From: Marinomonas rhizomae
GTDB lineage: Bacteria; Pseudomonadota; Gammaproteobacteria; Pseudomonadales; Marinomonadaceae
Direction: 5' to 3'
Assembly (NCBI RefSeq): GCF_003315485.1
Contig: NZ_QNSE01000008.1
Span: forward strand, 149,421-213,420
DNA: 64,000 nucleotides
The translations under genes and the position numbers were made by a program. How positions within the stretch are numbered: position 1 is the stretch's first letter; each line of letters begins with the position of its first letter. The notes under the pieces were generated by a model. The model made no database searches. It was not told where the DNA came from and saw only the letters and a program-made list of their open reading frames with translations. Of the stretch, positions 53,831 to 62,355 are shown piece after piece.

Positions 53831-55276
53831 ATGATGGGACAACATACAGTTGAAAAAATTGGCGGCACGTCCATGAGTGACTACCGTTCAGTGAGAGATA
53901 ATATAATTTTCAAACCCACTTTGGCTAACAACATGTACCAGCGTGTTTTTGTTGTTTCCGCATATGCTGGTATGACGGATAAGTTGTTAGAGCATAAAAA
54001 AACAGGCGATGCAGGCGTGTTTGCTTTATTCGCTCAAGAGCGTAAGCAAAACAACTGGTTCCCTGCGCTGCAAGATGTTCGTACGGCTATGTTAGAGATT
54101 AACCATAGTTTGTTCGACGCTGGGGAATTGCGTCATAAAGCCGATGCGTTTTTAAATAGTCGTTTACAAGAAGCACAAGAGTGCCTTGAAGACTTGCACC
54201 GTCTTTGCCAGCATGGCCATTTTTCGATTAGCGAGCACCTTGCAACTGTACGAGAAATGCTCGCTAGTCTTGGCGAAGCACATAGCGCTTGGAATACTGC
54301 TCATTTGTTACAACGCGATGGGGTAAATGCGGTATTCGTCGATTTAACTGGTTGGAATAGCCCGAGTCATATGTCACTTGATGAGCGTATTCTTGATGCG
54401 TTTAAAAACATTGATTTGAGCAAAGAGCTTCCTATCACGACGGGCTATGCTCATAGTGAAACCGGTTTGATGTCTACATTTGATCGTGGTTATAGTGAAA
54501 TGACATTTAGCCGTATTGCGGTTTTGACTGAGGCGCATGAAGCGGTTATTCATAAAGAATTCCACCTAAGTAGTGCCGATCCTCGTTTGGTAGGTGAAAC
54601 TAAAGCAGTACCAATTGGTCGTACCAACTACGATGTAGCCGATCAACTTGCTAACCTTGGTATGGAAGCGATCCATCCAAAGGCAGCAAAAGGGCTTCGT
54701 CAAAGTGGTATTGCATTGCGTGTAAAAAATACCTTTGAGCCAGAACACACGGGTACGCTTATTACTGGTGATTATGTCAGTGATGCACCTTGTGTTGAGA
54801 TTATTGCAGGCTGCCGCGGGGTATTTGCCGTAGAGCTATTTGACCAAGACATGGCAGGCGATATTGATAAGTTTGATGTAGATATTCTTAAAGTATTAAG
54901 GCAGTTCCATGCTCATATCATAGCTAAAGATATTAATGCGAATACGATTACGCACTATTTGGCGATCAACTTAAAAACCTTAAAGCGTGTTATGAGAGTG
55001 TTGCATGAGCGTTTTGCTGATGCCGAAATTACGCAACGTAAGGTGGCGATTGTTTCTGCGATTGGTAGTGATATGAAAACCACAGGTATGCTGGCAAAGG
55101 CTGTTAAAGCCATTGCAGAGCAAGAGGTCAACGTATTGGCTATGCACCAATCGATGCGTCAGGTAGATATGCAGTTTGTTGTCGATGAAGAAGATTACGA
55201 AAAAGCGATCTGTAGCCTCCACAAAGAATTGGTTGAAGCGCATAACCATGGCAGAGCGATTTGCTTAGCGTCTTAG
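53831..55276 (+). CDS. ask: Ectoine-operon aspartokinase
   Basis: A 481-residue aspartate kinase of the Ask_Ect branch. The start HTVEKIGGTSMSDYRSVRDN is diagnostic; SSADPRLVG and C-terminal ACT domains (IVSAIGSDMKTTGMLAKAVKA) follow. This isoform feeds aspartate into the aspartyl-phosphate/semialdehyde pathway and is thought to avoid normal lysine/threonine feedback, so that ectoine synthesis is not throttled. It is last in ectABCD-ask, with a strong terminator after it. Confidence 0.95.
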   Translation: MMGQHTVEKIGGTSMSDYRSVRDNIIFKPTLANNMYQRVFVVSAYAGMTDKLLEHKKTGDAGVFALFAQERKQNNWFPALQDVRTAMLEINHSLFDAGELRHKADAFLNSRLQEAQECLEDLHRLCQHGHFSISEHLATVREMLASLGEAHSAWNTAHLLQRDGVNAVFVDLTGWNSPSHMSLDERILDAFKNIDLSKELPITTGYAHSETGLMSTFDRGYSEMTFSRIAVLTEAHEAVIHKEFHLSSADPRLVGETKAVPIGRTNYDVADQLANLGMEAIHPKAAKGLRQSGIALRVKNTFEPEHTGTLITGDYVSDAPCVEIIAGCRGVFAVELFDQDMAGDIDKFDVDILKVLRQFHAHIIAKDINANTITHYLAINLKTLKRVMRVLHERFADAEITQRKVAIVSAIGSDMKTTGMLAKAVKAIAEQEVNVLAMHQSMRQVDMQFVVDEEDYEKAICSLHKELVEAHNHGRAICLAS

Positions 55277-55306
55277 TTAAAGGCGAGCCGTGTTAGGGTT
55301 ATCTAG

Positions 55307-55343
55307 AGCCTCAAGTGTCTGTAATGGTACTTGAGGCTTTTTT
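55307..55343 (+). terminator. Terminator of the ect operon
   Basis: AGCCTCAAGT (55307-55316) pairs with ACTTGAGGCT (55329-55338), T6 following. Confidence 0.9.
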
Positions 55344-55448
55344 GTGATTGGTATTCAAGGAGGAGGTGTTCTGGGGATGGTGTAAAACAGCATTATTTTC
55401 ATAGTGGTACGGAACAAAAGGAATTCTCGTAACTATGATGACAGAGCA

Positions 55449-57644
55449 CTAATCTTGATGAATAACTGAAGTGCCTTGGTTGAATTCATCGGCAGTTACT
55501 GCCTTGCTAACATAGTAGCCTTGACCAAAATCACATTGAAATTCCGCCAACATCTTCCATTGTTCTCTGGTTTCTATGCCTTCTGCCAATACCTTAATAT
55601 TAAGCTTGTGTGCCATAGCAATGATTGCTTCAACGATCTTTCGATCATCTGGGTCATTTTCTAGATCCATCACAAAACTACGGTCAATTTTTAGCAGGTC
55701 TACAGGCAGGTTTTTAAGTTGAGAAAGGGAGGAATAACCGGTTCCAAAATCATCAATGGCAATGCAAATGCCCATTTCTTTAAGTGTTTGTAATAGATAT
55801 CTTGCAAGGTGAATGTCTTCAAGGATAGAGGTTTCAGTTATCTCAAAGCCAATCAAATGAGCTGGCACCTGATATTTTTCAAGTAGTTCCTTAACTAGAG
55901 TAACAAAGTGAGGGTCTGACAGTTGCTCAGAAGCAAGGTTAATATGTAAAAGAATATCAGGTCGACCTTCATCTTTACGCTTTGCCAAATAGGCTATGCT
56001 GCTTTCTAGGACCCAATATCCTAACTGCACAATTTTTCCGGTGCTCTCAGCAAGGGAAATAAAATCATTAGGAAAAACCAAGCCTTTTTCTGGATGATTC
56101 CAGCGAATCAATGCTTCAGCGCCAAAGACATGATCGGTATGAAGGTCAAACTGAGGTTGGTAATACATCTCAAATTCATTTCTTTGTAAGGCAAGAGACA
56201 AATCATCTTCAGCTTTAATTAGGTTATGTGTGCTGATTTTCATCGTTTCAGTATAAAAAATGTACTGATTTTTCCCCATCAGTTTTGCCTGATACAGTGC
56301 CATATCAGCATTCTGCATAATAGTGACAAGGTCATAACCATGCTCTGGTATCATGGCAATCCCCAAAGACGTACTTAAAATGTACTCCTTATTGTCCATT
56401 TTTATGGGCGCTCGAATACTTTCTAATACTTGATTTGCTTGTTTAGCTGCTTGTTTTTCATTGCTAATATCACCCAATAATATGCCAAATTCGTCCCCAC
56501 CTAAGCGTACAACAAGATCTGATACATGCTTTAGTTTGTTCAACCTGTCTCCGACAATGACGAGAACTTGGTCACCAACATCGTGACCTATAGTGTCATT
56601 AATACGTTTGAAGTTATCTAAATCGAAATAAATAAAGGCAGATATGCGTTTGCGTTTTTGATTGTCGTATAGAGTTTTAGGCAAACTATCTTGTAGGAAG
56701 CGTCTATTTGGTAGCCCTGTTAATGGGTCTTTATAGGCAAGTTCTTGAAGTTCTGCGGTTTTTTCTTTCACTAGAGTCCGAAGCTTCAAAGGCTGGATTA
56801 AGATCGCATATAAAGCAATTGATAGTAAAAATGCGACAGTAATGCTGATAACGTAGCCTGTAATTTTTCGATGTTTTAATTGTGCGTCTAATGCCCGACT
56901 TATCCGAAGAGTCCATGTGCCGACAGGTAAAATAAGGTTGGTGGATACTTGTATATCTGAAAGTGGAGTTATAGAAGAAGACAGAACTATAGTTTCTTTT
57001 GTCGCAGCGTGCTTTCGTGACAAGCTGTATTGATAGCCCTCTTGTTCTAGCTGTTTTAATTGAGTCGCCTCTAACAGGTTGTCTAAATAAATAACAGCCG
57101 AGGCAAACCCCCAAAAGAGCTCTCTTTGAGTGCCTCTATTTAAAAAAACAGGCGCACGACTGATAACGGCAACACCGCCTTGAACTAAGGCGACAGGACC
57201 AATGACAAACATCTTATGATGTTTAATCGACAACATGGCTTCATCTTTGAACCTAGGCGTCGAGATAATATCAAAGCCGATGGCGGCTTCATTTCCTTTG
57301 AGCGGGTATATATCAGAAATAATACCATCAGGGGCAAGTTGGAGGTTTTCAATGCCTCCAATTGACTTAATTAGCTTGTCCGCATAATTGGAAAACCACT
57401 CACCATAGCCGTTATTTTGTTCTACTTCATAAGCGAGAATTTGCGCGGAAGTAAAGGCAGAAGAAAGGCGTCTTTCTAAAACAGATGCTTGTGTTCTAGA
57501 TATGCCACCTAATAGGGATTGATGTTGGCTAACGATAGATTCGTTATTTGACTGAGTCCAATAGCCACCAAATACTGTGATAGCGAAAAAAGCAATCAAC
57601 GAAAAAAATAAGGCGGAAGGTTGCCTAAATTCTGCTTTCTTCAA
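55449..57644 (-). CDS. CHASE-GGDEF-EAL cyclic-di-GMP protein
   Basis: A 731-residue membrane protein. Residues about 10-30 form helix 1. A periplasmic CHASE-type sensor domain follows (about 45-250), then helix 2 near 262-284. The GGDEF domain is about 300-455 (DLVVRLGGDEFGILL, intact) and the EAL domain about 475-720 (FGAEALIRWNHPE, IAIDDFGTGYSSL, LLKIDRSFV intact). It may therefore make or break c-di-GMP. A CHASE sensor suggests a small extracellular ligand. It is convergent with the ect operon and has no partner nearby. Confidence 0.9.
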   Translation of the reverse strand: MKKAEFRQPSALFFSLIAFFAITVFGGYWTQSNNESIVSQHQSLLGGISRTQASVLERRLSSAFTSAQILAYEVEQNNGYGEWFSNYADKLIKSIGGIENLQLAPDGIISDIYPLKGNEAAIGFDIISTPRFKDEAMLSIKHHKMFVIGPVALVQGGVAVISRAPVFLNRGTQRELFWGFASAVIYLDNLLEATQLKQLEQEGYQYSLSRKHAATKETIVLSSSITPLSDIQVSTNLILPVGTWTLRISRALDAQLKHRKITGYVISITVAFLLSIALYAILIQPLKLRTLVKEKTAELQELAYKDPLTGLPNRRFLQDSLPKTLYDNQKRKRISAFIYFDLDNFKRINDTIGHDVGDQVLVIVGDRLNKLKHVSDLVVRLGGDEFGILLGDISNEKQAAKQANQVLESIRAPIKMDNKEYILSTSLGIAMIPEHGYDLVTIMQNADMALYQAKLMGKNQYIFYTETMKISTHNLIKAEDDLSLALQRNEFEMYYQPQFDLHTDHVFGAEALIRWNHPEKGLVFPNDFISLAESTGKIVQLGYWVLESSIAYLAKRKDEGRPDILLHINLASEQLSDPHFVTLVKELLEKYQVPAHLIGFEITETSILEDIHLARYLLQTLKEMGICIAIDDFGTGYSSLSQLKNLPVDLLKIDRSFVMDLENDPDDRKIVEAIIAMAHKLNIKVLAEGIETREQWKMLAEFQCDFGQGYYVSKAVTADEFNQGTSVIHQD

Positions 57645-57846
57645 CTAACGACCTCCATTTGATAAAGTATACAGAAAATAATACAGATAATTTCTTTATT
57701 AGTATTTAGTTTTTTGTAAGCCTAGACGCTGAGATAGGTGGGATAAATTAAATAGAAAAGTGTTAATTGATAAAGACGTTATTGATTAAAGAAAGAATAG
57801 CCACTGCTCTAAGAATGAATAAAACAGTGGCTGACGGGCATTATTG

Positions 57847-58431
57847 TTATGCTAGAGCTAAGAATAGTCCTGCAATGGCAATTAAACTACCGGTTAAGCG
57901 AGTCACGATAGGTGCTTGGAAACGGGCAACCGTCAAACCAAAACCGATACCAACAACGTGAAGCAAAGTTGTTGCCGCGGCAAAGCCTAATGCGTACTCT
58001 GCACCGTTAGCATTTAACGGCATTTCTAAACCGTGTGCAGCGCCATGAAACAAGGCGAACAATCCAGCAATGCCTGCGCAGACAGCAACAGGGAAGCGTG
58101 CAGCACCAACCAGCAATGTACCCATCAGAATAACAGATAAAACAATACCCTGTTCGATGAAAGGGACTTGCACGCCAGCAACAGCTAAACCGCCACCAAC
58201 CAACATAGTGCCAACAAAAGCCATAGGTACAGCCCACAAAGCACGACCACCAAGGCTAGCAGCCCAAAGTCCAATGGCTAACATGGCTAATAAATGGTCC
58301 AAACCACCCATAGGGTGCATGAAACCAGTCATGAAGCTAGTTGTGTGTTCGTGTCCTGGGTGAGCGAATGCAAGAGCAGGTATTACTGCAACAAGTGCAG
58401 CAAATCCTATTTTTAGCGTAGATAAACGCAT
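57847..58431 (-). CDS. HupE/UreJ-family nickel-related membrane protein
   Basis: A 194-residue protein with a cleavable signal (MRLSTLKIGFAALVAVIPALAFA) and a His-rich mature start (HPGHEHTTSFMTGFMHPMGGLDHLLAML), the HupE/UreJ signature, then five or six helices with FHGAAHGLEMP. HupE proteins import nickel for urease or hydrogenase. Neither enzyme is in the window. It has its own promoter with a palindrome and a short structured leader. The DNA is more G+C-rich than its neighbours. Confidence 0.9.
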   Translation of the reverse strand: MRLSTLKIGFAALVAVIPALAFAHPGHEHTTSFMTGFMHPMGGLDHLLAMLAIGLWAASLGGRALWAVPMAFVGTMLVGGGLAVAGVQVPFIEQGIVLSVILMGTLLVGAARFPVAVCAGIAGLFALFHGAAHGLEMPLNANGAEYALGFAAATTLLHVVGIGFGLTVARFQAPIVTRLTGSLIAIAGLFLALA

Positions 58432-58460
58432 GGTGTTGTCTCCAAAAAAATATAAACATG

Positions 58461-58546
58461 AAAAAGACCTTATAAAATGGTCTTCTCTAAACCACCGCTC
58501 TTGCGGCTGGAAGATAGGATTCTAACATACCCTCAGTGAGGGTAAA
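58461..58546 (-). promoter_or_regulatory. hupE promoter, operator palindrome and leader hairpins
   Basis: On the minus strand -35 TTTACC (58546-58541) and -10 TAGAAT (58524-58519) are 16 bases apart. The 17-bp perfect palindrome TACCCTCA-C-TGAGGGTA (58528-58544) fills the spacer and part of -35. Downstream in the leader are CCGC-AAGA-GCGG (58506-58495) and AAGACC-N9-GGTCTT followed by T-run (58484-58461), an attenuator-like hairpin about 30 bases ahead of the start. Confidence 0.6.
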
Positions 58547-58697
58547 TTGAATGATATTGTCAATAGGTAACAAAAATATTCAGCTTTTAGCGAAATATGA
58601 TGATAAATTAACCTTTATTGAGGTTCAGTTGTTAATTCATACCCCAACTTCTATTGCTAATCCGACATTAATAGTTCCACATGCTTAAGGATAAATC

Positions 58698-59333
58698 ATG
58701 ACTTTCCATCTCTGGACTTTGTTTTTCTTGGCTTACTTAGTGACTACTTTGTCACCAGGGCCGAATGTATTGCTTGTGCTTAAAAACAGCATTCAATTTG
58801 GCTGGAAATCGGCCTTTATTACGATTTTTGGTAATTTAACCTGCCAGTTTTTGATCGTGTGTTTGGTGGCTTTAGGAGTTGGGGCACTGTTACAAACATT
58901 GCCTGTCTGGTTTCTGGCGATGAAAATAATGGGCGGGACTTATTTGATTTACCTTGGGATGAAAGCACTACGATCCAAAAAGAAATCAACCTTTGAGGCT
59001 ATAGATAACACAGTCATAACTAAGTCGGCTAAAACAGGAATTGCGCTGTTTAGTGAAGCGTTTTTGGTCTCTGCCAGTAATCCCAAAACATTGATATTTT
59101 TGTCGGCCTTCTTGCCTCAGTTTTTAACCCTAGAGTTGCCAGCCTACCAACAGTTTTCGGTTATGTTTATTACTATCTGCACTATCGTTACTAGCGTACA
59201 TATCGGCTATGCTTTTGGTATTGCTCGTCTAGGAAAACGTTTCTCGCTAAAAAACATGGAGGCCAAAATCACCAAAATAACTGGCGGGTTGTTTATTACT
59301 ATGGGTGGCGGAATATTGTTGAGTAATCGATAA
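58698..59333 (+). CDS. LysE-family amino-acid exporter
   Basis: A 211-residue RhtB/LysE protein with about six helices. The start FLAYLVTTLSPGPNVLLVLKNSIQFGWKSAF is diagnostic, with AFLVSASNPKTLIFLSAFLPQF and a C-terminal GGLFITMGGGILL. It exports an amino acid or related compound; substrate unknown. Confidence 0.9.
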   Translation: MTFHLWTLFFLAYLVTTLSPGPNVLLVLKNSIQFGWKSAFITIFGNLTCQFLIVCLVALGVGALLQTLPVWFLAMKIMGGTYLIYLGMKALRSKKKSTFEAIDNTVITKSAKTGIALFSEAFLVSASNPKTLIFLSAFLPQFLTLELPAYQQFSVMFITICTIVTSVHIGYAFGIARLGKRFSLKNMEAKITKITGGLFITMGGGILLSNR

Positions 59334-59361
59334 GGCAAATACAAAGAACAGGACTCGTTTT

Positions 59362-59625
59362 ATGGCCAGTGGTTGGGCGCAAGATGGTGCAGTGCAGGAC
59401 CAAATAGACGCAACGGTTGACTCCGAAGTGGAGCGTGCAAAAAATAGCATGCCAAAAGGGGAGAGCCTGACCCATTGTGAAGAGTGCGATGCGGTCATTC
59501 CTGAACCTCGGCGCAAAGCCATTCAAGGTGTACGTTTGTGTATTCAATGCCAATCCGAGCAAGAGAAGAAAGGCCGTTCTGCTTTGTATAATCGTGCAGG
59601 CAGTAAAGATAGCCAACTAAGATAA
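59362..59625 (+). CDS. DksA/TraR-type zinc-finger protein (YbiI-like)
   Basis: An 87-residue protein with the four-Cys zinc finger CEEC…CIQC (HCEECDAVIPEPRRKAIQGVRLCIQCQ) at its C-terminal half and a short helical N-terminus. It lacks the long coiled coil of DksA, matching YbiI/TraR. It may bind RNA polymerase; function uncharacterised. Confidence 0.88.
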   Translation: MASGWAQDGAVQDQIDATVDSEVERAKNSMPKGESLTHCEECDAVIPEPRRKAIQGVRLCIQCQSEQEKKGRSALYNRAGSKDSQLR

Positions 59626-59812
59626 GATCCGTAAGTTGTTTTCTTCCATTTCATTGATATTGATTCCAGTATTCTTCATGGAATCTACATGTATATCGTC
59701 GAATTTCTCCTGCTTGATCTTCTTCATTATGGTAAGGTTTCGCTTATCTAAAAGGGTGTTTTGAGCATAAGTCAGGCACTTTGTTTCTTTCAGAATAAAT
59801 AAGGATGAGGTT

Positions 59813-60397
59813 GTGGCAGACACTTACTCAACAGAAGTGAATAAATTAGAGAAATTACGTGCGGCTTGGTTGCCTGCGGTAGAGTTTCTTTTTGGTGAAG
59901 CCGTTGAAGAAGCTAAATTTGATGGTTTTGAAGTCAGTGATGACATCGCTAAACCAAGTGCTGTATTTGAACACGCTGATGAACCATATCGTTATAAGAT
60001 TCAGATGCCTGCTCGAGTATTCAGTAATGATGTCATGTTGTTGGCTGATGTAATTCAAGAAATGGTACGTGGTCAATATCCTGCTGGTTTTGAAGGGGCT
60101 AAAACGCCAGCATTGTGTGAAGGCGTTGCTGTCTTCGGTGCAATTACCGCCATCAAGCAAGTGTTTGGAGAAGAGTCAGTTGACTCTTATTTGAATGCAC
60201 TCAAAGAACAGGCTTTTCCTTACTATGACGCTTTTTCTTATGTTGCAGTCTTGCTGGCTGAAGACCCACAAGCGATCAAGAAACTTCGCGATGTCCAGCC
60301 TTTCTTGTACAAAGTCGAAAGAGCCGATTTTGAAACTGCGCAAGTCGAAATAGATCGTAAAATCAAAGATATTCTTTTGTTAGCTTTCCGCGCTTAA
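59813..60397 (+). CDS. Hypothetical protein, 194 residues
   Basis: Not recognised by family name. Starts at a GTG with GGATGAGG upstream. The product is soluble, acidic and mostly helical, for example GFEVSDDIAKPSAVFEHADEP, VMLLADVIQEMVRGQYP and DSYLNALKEQAFPYYDAF, without cysteine clusters, signal peptide or membrane segment. It is single-gene, ending in a strong terminator, convergent with the PRPP-synthetase-like gene. No function is proposed. Confidence 0.65.
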   Translation: MADTYSTEVNKLEKLRAAWLPAVEFLFGEAVEEAKFDGFEVSDDIAKPSAVFEHADEPYRYKIQMPARVFSNDVMLLADVIQEMVRGQYPAGFEGAKTPALCEGVAVFGAITAIKQVFGEESVDSYLNALKEQAFPYYDAFSYVAVLLAEDPQAIKKLRDVQPFLYKVERADFETAQVEIDRKIKDILLLAFRA

Positions 60398-60419
60398 TCA
60401 AATAGATTGAATGTAAAAG

Positions 60420-60448
60420 AAAAATGCCGCGATAAACGCGGCATTTTT
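60420..60448. terminator. Bidirectional terminator
   Basis: Perfect 12-bp stem AAAAATGCCGCG-ATAAA-CGCGGCATTTTT between convergent genes. Confidence 0.92.
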
Positions 60449-60474
60449 ATAGGATATCTTAGTGAATTACAGTC

Positions 60475-61686
60475 TTAGCTCTTTAATTCAGACAGTTCTT
60501 CACTGAACCAAATTTTACGTTTAAAGCGCGGGTTTTTAGACGACATATCGATTTTATAAGGGTTTGGTTCGTGAGTTTGTGGCAAATCAAGAATATTACA
60601 AAGCTCTTGAGCAAGCCATTTTTCGACTTTTAATACGACCATTTTCTTACGTAAGCGACCTTGCTCATCACGGTTCAAAATCGTTGGTAAAGTGTTGAGT
60701 GTCAGAATTTCACCAATCGCTGGGTGGGCCATACGTTCGCGACCTTCATCGCTGGCATAAAAATGCGATACTGCAAATACCATACGTTCAGGGTGAATTT
60801 GTTTTAGGAACTGGCAGGATTTAACTACGGTGGAGCCAGTGCGAACCATGTCATCGAATAATACAATGCTAGCACCATCTAATCCGTCGAACGTATGTTC
60901 ACTTTCTTTGTGTAGTTTGATTTCAACTTTACGTTCATCGCTACGCTCTTTATCGAGCATAATGAATTTCGCTTTGCTTAATCCGAGAGTTTTAAACATT
61001 TCTTTAACGAAATCACGGGCACCTTTGTCTGGTGCGCATAACACTAGACCTTCACCATCTTTACCGTAATTTAGAATGTTTGAATTCAACAAGTAATGGG
61101 CGTAGATCTCATAAGGGATTAGGTTATGAAAGTCACCTTCAAATACTTCAGTAAACATTTTTTGAACAGAGTCTGAGTGGTTGTGAATCGTCATCACAGT
61201 ATCCACGCCAGAGAGTTTCAACAATTGAGCGTAAAGCTTGGCAGTAAAAGGCTGGCCATCAAATTTTTTCACGTCTTGAATATTACGCTCAAAACTGGTT
61301 TCGCCTAGACTTTGATGTGGTCCACGGTCTTGCGCGCTATAAAAAAGGTCAGGTTCAACCAAAATCACGCGGTCGGCACCATTTTCTTTTGCGGCACGGG
61401 CAATAATCAGGTTGGACATCGCTAATTCTTGGCGGCTTTTGACATGACTGCCAGTACTAACAATGATGACAGCTTTACCCTTGAGTTTGCGGCCAATGTT
61501 ATCGAAATCTGCTTCGTCAGAAATAAAACGTGGGCAAAATTCGGAGTTCATGAACTGTTTCATACTGATCAAATCAGCGATGTCTTCGTGTTGTCCCATT
61601 GCATAAGCGACATCAATTGCAAAAGGGTTATCGGAAGAGTTACTAACAACGACGACATTAGTAGCCTGACCGGTCGACAAAGTCAT
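60475..61686 (-). CDS. Divergent ribose-phosphate pyrophosphokinase homologue
   Basis: A 403-residue protein of the PRPP-synthetase/phosphoribosyltransferase fold. The N-terminal half has RQELAMSNLIIARAAKENGADRVILVEP, and the C-terminal half the PRPP-binding loop IVLFDDMVRTGSTVVKSCQ. It is about 90 residues longer than housekeeping Prs. The usual DLH..Q…F flexible-loop motif is replaced by TIHNHSDSVQKMF. A pyrimidine/ribose-phosphate kinase role or a related phosphoribosyl activity is likely; the substrate is uncertain. Confidence 0.78.
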   Translation of the reverse strand: MTLSTGQATNVVVVSNSSDNPFAIDVAYAMGQHEDIADLISMKQFMNSEFCPRFISDEADFDNIGRKLKGKAVIIVSTGSHVKSRQELAMSNLIIARAAKENGADRVILVEPDLFYSAQDRGPHQSLGETSFERNIQDVKKFDGQPFTAKLYAQLLKLSGVDTVMTIHNHSDSVQKMFTEVFEGDFHNLIPYEIYAHYLLNSNILNYGKDGEGLVLCAPDKGARDFVKEMFKTLGLSKAKFIMLDKERSDERKVEIKLHKESEHTFDGLDGASIVLFDDMVRTGSTVVKSCQFLKQIHPERMVFAVSHFYASDEGRERMAHPAIGEILTLNTLPTILNRDEQGRLRKKMVVLKVEKWLAQELCNILDLPQTHEPNPYKIDMSSKNPRFKRKIWFSEELSELKS

Positions 61687-61930
61687 GAGAGATCCTTAAC
61701 TAAGGGTAGGGGAATTTGCGCTGATTTTAATACTTGTAGCCTTTTTTCGATAGGGCTGATTGAGGATAAATGGCATTTTTATGTTGATCTAGGGTGATTA
61801 TGCTTTGTGTTCAACCTAAAAAGCACTTATGAAAACGTTATTTTAGCGAGTGCTAGTCATAAAAAAATGATAAAAGAAGACAGTATCATTCATTAAATTC
61901 GAGAATGGTCCATTGGACGGAGTTTCCCTT

Positions 61931-62335
61931 ATGACACCTAATGTAAAAGCAAAGTTTGATGCTTACCCTGATGATGTGAGAAGCACCATGCTAGCCATGA
62001 GGCAACTTATTTTTTCTATGGCAAAAGAAAATGCGCTTGGTGCCGTTGAAGAATCGTTAAAATGGGGGGAGCCAAGTTACCTTGTGAAAGGTGGCAGTAC
62101 CATTCGATTTGATTGGAAGCTAAAAACTCCTGATCAATACTGCGTGTACTTTAATTGCCAAAGTAAGCTGGTCGATACATTTCGAGAACTGTATTCTGAT
62201 CAACTGAAATTTTCAGGTAACCGAGCCATTGTACTTGAAATAAATCAATCAGTACCGCCTAGCTGTTTATCCCATTGCATTGAGTTGGCAATGAGATACC
62301 AGAAAAATAAACACCTTCCTTTGCTGGGAGCGTAA
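61931..62335 (+). CDS. DUF1801-family protein
   Basis: A 134-residue YdhG/YjbR-like protein: MRQLIFSMAKENALGAVEESLKWGEPSYLVKGGSTIRFDWK is the DUF1801 pattern. The ATG at 61931 has GGAG eight bases upstream and is preferred to the TTG at 61913. Function unknown. Confidence 0.85.
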   Translation: MTPNVKAKFDAYPDDVRSTMLAMRQLIFSMAKENALGAVEESLKWGEPSYLVKGGSTIRFDWKLKTPDQYCVYFNCQSKLVDTFRELYSDQLKFSGNRAIVLEINQSVPPSCLSHCIELAMRYQKNKHLPLLGA

Positions 62336-62355
62336 GGCTCCCTTATGCCCGCCAA

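Noticed and set aside
59617..59823. 68-codon minus-strand open frame between the DksA-like gene and the 59813 gene
   Set aside because: It overlaps both neighbours' ends, has no ribosome-binding site, and its start lies inside the opposite gene's start.
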